Assembly: GCA_032718475.1 (NCBI GenBank)
Contig: JAUCBJ010006786.1
Coordinates: forward strand, 1 to 48,970
Length of the DNA stretch: 48,970 nucleotides
Source of the DNA: Nemertoderma westbladi
Taxonomy: Eukaryota > Xenacoelomorpha > Nemertodermatida > Nemertodermatidae
Reading direction: 5' to 3'
Made by a program: the position numbers and the translations under genes. Below, in pieces: positions 41,495 through 48,970 of this stretch. The stretch's first letter is position 1; every line of letters begins with the position of its first letter. A model generated the notes under the pieces. It saw nothing but the letters and a program-made list of their open reading frames with translations, was not told where the DNA came from and made no database searches.

Positions 41495-41581
41495 GCCCGG
41501 GTGAACCTCGGTGGTCTGGGGTGCAGGCTTCAAACCTGTAGCTGCTTAACGGCAGAGTGGTTCAATTCCACCTCACGGGCG
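41495..41581 (+). tRNA. tRNA-Sec: Selenocysteine tRNA (anticodon TCA)
   Basis: 87 nt. The anticodon arm CAGG-CTTCAAA-CCTG places TCA at 41530-41532. The long variable arm (GCTGCTTAACGGCAG) and T arm (GAGTGGTTCAATTCCACCTC) are near-identical in layout to animal tRNA-Sec. The acceptor starts GCCC and ends GGGC, extended by GTGA/TCAC with two unpaired G, then discriminator G. It decodes UGA as selenocysteine when a selenocysteine insertion element is present. A T-run (ATATTTTT) about 50 bases downstream may terminate transcription. Confidence 0.93.
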
Positions 41582-42699
41582 TTTACAGTGTGACCATTGT
41601 TGTTTGGAGTTGATTAGAAGAACTCTATATTTTTGAATTATGTTTATATAGTCTTTAATTAAACCTAAACCTACTTTTGCTAATACTATTAATGTCTCTG
41701 CCGTAGGGATATTTCTCACGGGAATGCTGCTTGGCTTCCGTATTTACGTTCTTCGCCCGCGTCAAGGAGCAGGTTACAGAGGCGGTTTTTTCTAACCAAA
41801 ACAATAAACGATGTTGTTAACATGCATTTTGAGGGCGAAGATTGGACGCGGGCGAAGTTTGCTGCGTACCATCCGAACCATTAATACCAGTGGTATGTTG
41901 CACAAACGAACAGTGAGAGAGAGATAGTGCAAATAAATGAGACAGGAGCGAGGGTGGTTTATTGCCGGAAATCGCCACATCGCCAGGGCGACATATTTCC
42001 CAACTTTATACAAGTCCCAGAATATAGTGTCATACATAAAATTCAAGGACACGACCAACCCCCCCCCCCCCCCCCCCCCCCCCTCAAGTATTCTACAAAT
42101 GAGATTGCATGAAATTTGAAACATAGATAGTTTCACCTCCCTCCTCCTCCGTGGGTGAGCCAGAATTTTGATTTTTGCTTTCAATCTTTAGCTACAAGTA
42201 TTTGAAAAAGTTGTCTCCGGCGATATTTCACAGGTCACAGTGCAATCATTCTTCAACCTTATAGTGATTCATGGAAGTAGAAGCTTGAAAAACAATAATT
42301 AAAATCACGTACGTATCCACGTAATCAAGCACGTTAAGTAAAAAACCTTACCGGTAGGTGTGTGAGTACCAAAGTATGTAAAAAACTAAAAAGCAACAGG
42401 ACCTAGACGTTGCATGCAATCAGTGATCAGCTGACAGCAGCCAGCTGATCGGTAGGTTTCGCCCCGCAGCTGAAGGCATTCTCTGGAGGCCAAGGCAGGA
42501 AATGTAGAGAGAAATTCACAAAGGGAGACAGAACGAGTATTGAAATGAAGAGAGAGGTCTGTAGGTAACTAGCCACTGGGAAGCAGCACCACAAACTTAC
42601 GCCAATCAAGTTTCTGGCTTGCGTGTTTTAATGTAATACATTTCAAACTTTTGCAAGACTGGCCGCAATGGGTGTCTAGCAATTACTTTGAAATGTTTA
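41582..42699. other. No recognisable gene
   Basis: Contains a C homopolymer of about 26 bases at 42057-42082. Short frames across it are artefacts. Confidence 0.45.
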
Positions 42700-43207
42700 A
42701 ACAATTCACGCATCACGCCAGTCATTCAGCCAACGTGTATTGGGCTCGCCGCGGTGAGTCATGATGTGGTTGTGCACAGTCTTACCCTGTTCGCTCCCAT
42801 CCTTGGCTGTCCCATCCTGGTGCTGTCTAACGCGTTCAAACAAGTGTTGGATGTTGTGTCCAACATATTCCCCCTTACAAGAGGGATAAGGGAAATAGTA
42901 AACGACATTAGACGCAAGGATATCCGGGAAGGGATGTTTTAGAGATGGGAGTGACTGGCGCAGTTTAGTTGTAGTGAAAACGAACCAAACTGGCCGTCGC
43001 CTCAAGTCCACGCAACTTTCGAACAAACAGATCGGTGGCCCGACCTAGGTACTCAAACTTACAGATAATGGGCTTTGAGTCATCAGCACCTGCCTGCTCC
43101 ACCGGGTCACTGACCTCGGTGGGGACAACTGTTGGTGCCTCGCCCCCAGAACCACTACTTGCACGCTCCCTAGTGGCTTGAACTACGGCAAGCTCGCGTT
43201 CGACCAC
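42700..43207 (-). pseudogene. Penelope-like element fragment (GIY-YIG endonuclease region)
   Basis: Two minus-strand frames overlap, so there is at least one frameshift near 42980-43020. The downstream frame has 'VVYYFPYPSCKGEYVG' followed by HLFERVRQH, the pattern of the C-terminal GIY-YIG endonuclease of Penelope-like retroelements, preceded by a TTTKLRQSLPSLK-like linker. The upstream frame (FEYLGRATDLFVRKLRGL) resembles the region between reverse transcriptase and endonuclease. No reverse transcriptase remains. Confidence 0.65.
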
Positions 43208-43745
43208 AGCATCTTATCAGTCAGTATATTGATTATTGCTGAGAATATTCTTAGCATCACCAATAGCGGTATAGAGTTGGGAACCATAAACCACCCTTAC
43301 GGGCGCTAAAGATGCGATGGAATATATACAGTACATATATATATAGTGCGACATTATTTCTCATTATGTACCTATGCCATACGAGTATGTCACCGCGTCA
43401 ATATAATTATAATCACATGGCGTCATTTGAATACACACTATAACTAATTCACAATTGAAATTAATTACCATAAAAAATGGAATGGGTGAGAAACCCAACG
43501 CGTTATCCACTACTTTTACGGCCCTCCTTTTATTATTTTGTTTTAGTTATTAAACAACATCACTTGTAACGCTCTTTTAATAAGGAAAATTACAAAAAAA
43601 GTTAAACCGAGTACATTGATGTAATTAGTAGAAGTAGACAATATCTAAATTGATATTATATATAAATGACTGGACATGTTAGCTGCTATTTATTTTGAAA
43701 CAATTGTAATTTTCTTGAGCAACACGTTTCTGTGTGTCCCTCACA
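43208..43745. other. No recognisable gene
   Basis: AT-rich sequence without frames of note. Confidence 0.4.
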
Positions 43746-45430
43746 CAGTCCAGCAACAAGTTGCAGCAACAAGTTTCTGTGTGTGAGGGAGTCCTGCAAC
43801 AAGTTGCAGCAACAAGTTTCTGTGTGTGAGGGAGTCAAGCAACAAGTTGCAGCAACAAGTTTCTGTGTGTGAGGGAGTCCAGCAACAAGTTACAGCAACA
43901 CGTTTCTGTGTGTGAGAGGGTACAGCAACAAGTTTCAGAAAAGATTTGCAGCAACAGGTTTCTCTGTGTGAGGGGGTCCGGCAACAAGTTGCAGAAACAA
44001 GTTGCAGCAACAAGTTTCTGTGTGTGAGGGGGTCCAGCAACAAGTTGCAGAAACAAGATGCAGCAACAAGTTGATGTGTGTGAGGGTGTCCAACAACAAG
44101 TTTCTGTGAGTGATAGGGTCCAGCAACAAGTTTCAGAAAGAAGTTGCAGCAACAAGTTTCTCTATGTGAGGGGGTCCAGCAACAATTTGCAGAAACAAGT
44201 TGCAGCAACAAGTTTATGTGTGTGAGGGGGGTCCAGCAACAAGTTGCAGCAACAAGTTGCAGCAACAAGTTTCTCTGTGTGAGGGGGTCCAGCAACAAGT
44301 TGCAGCAACATGTTTATGTGTGCGGGGGGGTCCAGCAACAAGTTGCAGCAACAAGTTTCTCTGTGTGAGGGGGTCCAGCAACAAGTTGCAGCAACAAGTT
44401 TATGTGTGTGAGGAGGTCCAGCAACAAGTTTCTCTGTGTGAGGGGGTCCAGCAACAAGTTGCAGAAACAAGTTGCAGCCACAAGTTTATGTGTGTGAGGG
44501 GGTCCAGCAACAAGTTTCTGTGAATGAGAGGGTCCAGCAGCAAGTTTCAGAAACAAGTTGCAGCAACAAGTTTCTCTGTGTGAGGGGGTCCAGCAACAAG
44601 TTGCAGAAACAAGTTGCAGCAACAAGTTTATGTGTGTGAGGGGGTCCAGCAACAAGTTGCAGCAACAAGTTTATGTGTGTGAGGGGGTCTACCAACAAAT
44701 TTCAAAAACAAGTTGCAGCAACAAGTTTATGTGTGAGAGGGGGTCCAGCAACAAGTTTCTGTGAGTGAGAGGGTCCAGCAACAAGTTTCAGAAACAAGTT
44801 GCAGCAACAAGTTTATGTGTGTGAGGGGGTCCAGCAACAAGTTGCAGAAACAAATTGCAGCAACAAGTTTATGTGTGTGAGGGGGTCCAGCAACAAGTTT
44901 CAGAAACAAGTTGCAGCAACAAGTTTATGTGTGTGAGGGGGTCCAGCAACAAGTTTCAGAAACAAGTTGCAGCAACAAGTTTATGTGTGTGAGGGGGTCC
45001 AGCAACAAGTTGCAGAAACAAGTTGCAGCAACAAGTTTATGTATGTGAGGGACCAACAAATTTCAGAAACAAGTTGCAGCAACAAGTTTATGTGTGTCAG
45101 GGGGTCCAGCAACACGTTTCAGAAACAAGTTGCAGCAACAAGTTTATGTGTGTGAGGGGGTCCAGCAACAAGTTGCAGCAACAAGTTTATGTGTGTGAGG
45201 GGGTCCAGCAACAAGTTGCAGCAACAAGTTTATGTGTGTGAGGGGGTCCAGCAACAAGTTGCAGCAACAATTTTATGTGTGTGAGGGACCAACAAATTTC
45301 AGAAACAAGTTGCAGCAACAAGTTTATGTGTGTGAGGGGGTCCAGCAACAAGTTCCAGAAACAAGTTGCAGCAACAAGTTTCTCTGTGTGAGGGGGTCCA
45401 GCAACATTTGCAACAAGTTGCAGAAACAAG
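43746..45430. repeat. Complex minisatellite built on a 13-bp GCAGCAACAAGTT core
   Basis: Composite units of roughly 50-90 bp combine one to three GCA(G/A)(C/A)AACAAGTT cores with a TTATGTGTGTGAGGGGGTCCA-type spacer. The number of cores varies between units. Stop-free frames on both strands are artefacts of the repeat. Confidence 0.93.
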
Positions 45431-45829
45431 TTGCTCCGACGCTCCGTGTGAAGGGGGCCTACTTTAAGAATCCATATAGAAACTCAGTAAGTAGGTTAAC
45501 TGGGACACAACTGGGGCAAAATATATATTGAGATACAATTACATGCGGAGGAGTGCATGCACCTGCATTCTCCGAAACAATGCCTGCTCACAATTACTTA
45601 GCAGCGGAAAGAATAGGAAAGCAACCACCGACCCAGATATTGCTCGAGATAACTGTTTACTGTAATTATTCCAGAACGCAGATAAATTTAATGAGTCTAT
45701 TTTATTGGTTCCACACATTGGAAGAATTTGCACTTTAGTAGATGGGGGAGGAAATACCGTATTAATATTATCATTATAAGGGGCCTAAATAAACACTAAA
45801 ACCGGTAGAAATTTAACTATAAGTCCGTA
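45431..45829 (-). other. 3' flank and probable 3' UTR of SGTA
   Basis: Read on the minus strand, an AATAAA (45706-45701) lies about 125 bases after the SGTA stop and is a plausible polyadenylation signal. No other gene is seen. Confidence 0.5.
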
Positions 45830-46819
45830 TTAATTCCCAGACTTATCGTCTGGGTTGGTGTCTGGTCTATTAGCCGCGCCCCCCAGCGTCTGGGACCGCA
45901 ACTGCGATATAAGTTCCGGATTGCTGCGTTCCATCTGTTCCGCGAATATTCTCCCGGCCTCCATCAACCCCGCGGCGTCCCCCGGGCCCCCTCCTCCCGC
46001 CCCCTCGCCCCCCATGGAACCCATCATATTAGCGAACATCTGTTGCATATTGGGGTCGGACATCATCCGACCCGCCATCTGCACCAACGCTGGGTTGTTG
46101 AGAAGGTCACCGAGGGGGGGCAACCCGGGGGGCAGACCCCCTCCGCCCCCCGCCGAACTCATCTCGCTAACCTTCTGCTCGGATATCGTTAGATTGTTCC
46201 GGTACGTCTCATTGTCCGGGTCCAGCTCCAACGCCTTCCGGTACAGATCGGCCGCCATCCCGTGCTGCTCCAGGGCCGAGTACGCTATCCCCATTCTCCC
46301 GTAAGCCTTGGAGTAACTCGGATCGATACTCAACGCCCGTTCGCAGTCGCTAACAGCCTCGTTGTGTCGATTCAACTTGCTGTAGGCGGCCGCTCTGTTC
46401 GAGTAATAAACATGGTTGTATGGGTCGAGTTTAATAGCCTCTGAGTATTTCTCTAACGCTAGTTCGTGGTCGTTCACTTTCATTGCCGCATTTCCCTGCA
46501 CCTTCAACGCCTCGGCGTTCTCTTTATCAGCCTCTGTAACCTCTTTCCTAGGCAGTTCCTCTTCTATATGTCCGCAAACCGACTCGAATACTTCCTGTAA
46601 CGAGGGTTCTACGTTGAGCTTCTCACGGTTCTCCGTTGTTAGATTATAAACATTCTTCAAACAATCGATAGCAACTTCCACACTCTCAGTCTCCTCATCG
46701 TTAAGTAGTTTGCAGTTGATTTCTTCCGAGAGGAATTTAACAATAGAAGAAGCGAGTCTTTGTTTGTTAACAAAGGCGATGTCGTCTTTATTCTGCGGCG
46801 ATGTCATTATTCGCTGCAT
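45830..46819 (-). CDS. SGTA: Small glutamine-rich TPR protein (SGTA/SGT co-chaperone)
   Basis: An intact 329-codon frame without introns. Residues about 17-85 match the SGT dimerisation domain, which in other animals and yeast binds the GET4/UBL4A/BAG6 machinery handling tail-anchored and mislocalised membrane proteins in the cytosol. Three TPR repeats span about 102-203. The Hsp70/Hsp90-binding carboxylate clamp is complete: K106, N110, N141, K171 and R175. The C-terminal part (about 235-310) is Gly/Met-rich with NNPAL and DPNMQQMFANM motifs, the substrate-binding region, but Gln is modest. Met5 (46807) has a better start context (A at -3) than Met1 (T at -3). On the same strand a consensus donor GCG|GTAAGT at 46931/46930 suggests a short 5' UTR intron, arguing against a processed copy. 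Confidence 0.95.
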   Translation of the reverse strand: MQRIMTSPQNKDDIAFVNKQRLASSIVKFLSEEINCKLLNDEETESVEVAIDCLKNVYNLTTENREKLNVEPSLQEVFESVCGHIEEELPRKEVTEADKENAEALKVQGNAAMKVNDHELALEKYSEAIKLDPYNHVYYSNRAAAYSKLNRHNEAVSDCERALSIDPSYSKAYGRMGIAYSALEQHGMAADLYRKALELDPDNETYRNNLTISEQKVSEMSSAGGGGGLPPGLPPLGDLLNNPALVQMAGRMMSDPNMQQMFANMMGSMGGEGAGGGGPGDAAGLMEAGRIFAEQMERSNPELISQLRSQTLGGAANRPDTNPDDKSGN

Positions 46820-48180
46820 TAATCGTTACTATCAGTTCGAGTTCATCAATATAATAATATCATAAATTGTCGCAAACAGCCTATTTAAGTATTTTGTTAA
46901 CCATAACCACGTACCGGTACCTGGACTTACCGCAGTTAGGAACACTGGTCACTTTCTGGCTGGAGCTCAGCCAAAAAAGTTCCACATATTTATAGTCAGA
47001 AAGTGTCCGTACAACCACTTTTTGTCCGTCACAGGCTGCGATTATATTTCTGGACATATTTTGGCTGTAACTCCACTAGTCCTCAAAGCAGAAGCCGGAA
47101 ACATTTTGGCTGTAATTCAAGTTTTAGGACATAATACTGTAATATGATCGTATTTCATTTTAATATTAATTTATTATTATTTTTTTTATATATATATACG
47201 GTAGTTATCCCAACGATGATATTCTAATTCTCAAACTAATTTATACAGAATTTTATGGCAATCCTAATTGCATAATTTTTAGAATGCCAATGTAAAAATT
47301 TCACTGCAAAAGGGAAAAATTGTGACCAGTGTTCCTGACAGTACCGGTATTTATTTATATTTACTGAACTACCGGTATAGGCCCTACCTATTTACATAGG
47401 CGGATATATGCCTACGTCAAATTTTACGGGTAACAGGCAAACGTAATCAGGGTCGAATGTAACAGCTTTTTCCATTTGCTATGTCATTTAATTTTCAAGT
47501 TTATATAAAAAATTGCATTGCACAAGTACACTGAAATAAATTTTTCTTTTAAATTTCACGAATTTCCCAACACCACATTATCATTAATACGAATTGGGAA
47601 ATAATATAGTTGCCCAACAATAGAGCAAACACTGCTGCCACTGCTGCTGGCTCCAGTACAACCTTACAATGTATCAGGCTGGCTATCAGCGTTGCTCAGC
47701 CTGATAGATGCACAAAAAGTGTTTAAAATTTAAAATCCAATTTAAAATAATTTAAACTATCTAGCAGTCTAGCTAGATATAGTTAAGAGTAAAATGAAAA
47801 CCAATGTAAAGTAAAATATTGAGTTATTGCTAGGTATCTGTCAGTCTGTGCACTTATGATATATCGCGAGTTCTATTTGGGTAGGCCTATTAGTTATTTC
47901 TTAGTTCCGGTCCCGAGTAGTTATGGTTGGTGGGGGGCCAGTCGGGGTGGAGAGGGTGGGCGGATTGTCTCCATTGTGGTCTTCCAGCCATGGCGCATCT
48001 CTGCCTTGCATCCTAAGTGGTAGCTAAATGAGTAGGGCCCTACTGGAGTTTCCTCTGGGGAGTAAAGTTCTGGGGGGACCGCACTGGAAATAAGTCGTCA
48101 GACTTTGTGCGTAATCCCTGGCCTAGCGGCCGAGGAAAATTTACTTTTTGGCTTTACTTTACTTCCAGGATCCCTTGCAT
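46820..48180. other. SGTA upstream region and unannotated sequence
   Basis: It contains the possible 5' UTR donor site of SGTA at 46930 on the minus strand. TACCGGTA palindromes occur at about 46912 and 47341-47375. No other gene is recognised. Confidence 0.45.
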
Positions 48181-48890
48181 GTATGGAGTAGATCAGTCTC
48201 AGCTAGGTAAAATACTTTGAGTGATGGCGACATTACGGGTACAATACATTATATTGGGAAGGTAGTTCCAGGTATGGATATGACGGACAGTGAAATGATG
48301 CTGGCGAATAGCAACATTTGATCGGGTCGGGGTCGCTCTATTTTCTGGTGTCCTCCTGTTCTTGAATTAGAAGCGACGTGGAAGTAAACTTTATCTGACT
48401 GACCACTTCGAATAATTTTATACATTTCAGTGAGGTCGATTTTGACCCTACGCTCTTCAAGAGATTTGCAATTCAATTTAGTTAGTCTACCAGAATAGGT
48501 TAAACAAGAGAGCCCAGCCCAGCAACCACCTGGTAAACTCTCTTTGAACCCGCTCTAATCTGTTTCTATCTTTGTCAAGCATTGGAGACCAAATTGTCCA
48601 AAATGAGCTATTATATTCGAGGATGGGTCGAACAAAACAGATTGAATTGAAACTGCTGATGGCTACTGCGGTGGCCAAAGCACATCTGATTTGTTTGAGA
48701 GCTTGATTTTCTTGCCTTGGCGCAGCGCAGATGAAATTCGACATGTTCACTTTCACTAAACAGTAAATCCTTTGAAATTATAATTCCAAGCTCTTTGTTA
48801 CACTCATTAGCTTTCAGCGGAGTTCCATTCATATTATAAGTGTGAATTACTGTAGTGGAAGAGTTGGGGGCCATAGTCAGATAGTCCTAT
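48181..48890 (-). pseudogene. LINE reverse transcriptase C-terminal fragment
   Basis: Three minus-strand frames chain together: MNGTPLKANECNKELGIIIS (48770-48840), then VRPILEYNSSFWTIWSP...LERVQREFTR (48510-48640), then LNCKSLEERRVKIDLTEMYKI (48390-48480). These are the conserved post-catalytic blocks of jockey/CR1-type LINE reverse transcriptases. At least two frameshifts separate them. The catalytic core is not in the window's frames; the fragment is dead. Confidence 0.8.
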
Positions 48891-48970
48891 ATACTGATAT
48901 AAGTGAAACTAGACAGCACTTTTTAACATTAAACTCCATACTGCCATATTCCCATCAGAAGCCCACCTAT

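Noticed and set aside
41792-42184. 130-codon minus-strand frame with a poly-Gly run, and plus-strand poly-Pro frames
   Set aside because: They depend on a C homopolymer whose length is unreliable, and show no domain.
43741-45531. Cys- and Gln-rich frames (QQQVAATS, LLLQLVSATCC types)
   Set aside because: They are translations of the tandem repeat, open on both strands, with no start or domain logic.
45855-46649. Plus-strand frames opposite SGTA
   Set aside because: Antisense shadows of a well-recognised gene.

Overview
The window is eukaryotic and metazoan. It carries spliced and intronless animal-type genes, an animal-type selenocysteine tRNA, and BEL/Pao, P-element (THAP), Mutator-like, LINE and Penelope-like sequences in an AT-rich background with many minisatellites. 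A marine invertebrate is likely, but nothing here fixes the phylum.

The left half is one nested transposon stack (1866-27427). The outermost unit is a Mutator-like (MULE) DNA transposon. Its inverted ends are a 13-bp terminus (GGGAGTATACGTT) followed by long arrays of a 13-bp minisatellite, about 27 units on the left and about 84 on the right. It is bordered by a perfect 9-bp target duplication, GCTCTAAGG. Its minus-strand transposase gene lies in three pieces (26308-25100, 20039-18219, 2898-2677). A P-element (20040-25099, 8-bp duplication GGTGTACC) and a BEL/Pao-type LTR element (2899-18218, 5-bp duplication CAAAT) were inserted into it. The reading frame matches across both insertion points once the inserts are ignored. 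The P-element has its own LINE insertion inside a 2.3-kb intron.

The LTR element is not autonomous. Its 1539-codon gag-protease frame runs directly into the end of the RNase H region, so the polymerase is missing, and no integrase was seen. Downstream lies a 4.25-kb frame for unrecognised proteins (737 and about 680 residues) split only by one UGA codon. The second half has retroviral-type zinc knuckles and a very basic tail. The 3' end is chimeric: 36 bp of an LTR start, then 67 bp of MULE gene sequence, then the 3' LTR.

The right half (27.4-49 kb) is repeat-rich host DNA: 45-bp, 30-bp, 37-bp, about 146-bp and 13-bp-based tandem arrays, two small inverted-repeat elements, an inverted solo LTR of the same broad family, and Penelope-like and LINE fragments. 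Its genes are an SGTA co-chaperone (minus strand, intronless coding frame), a selenocysteine tRNA with an upstream TATA box, and two unrecognised intronless frames. One of these is a very basic Lys/Gly protein with 10-residue repeats; the other has 60-residue repeats followed by several membrane segments. The only likely functional host genes are SGTA, tRNA-Sec and possibly these two frames.
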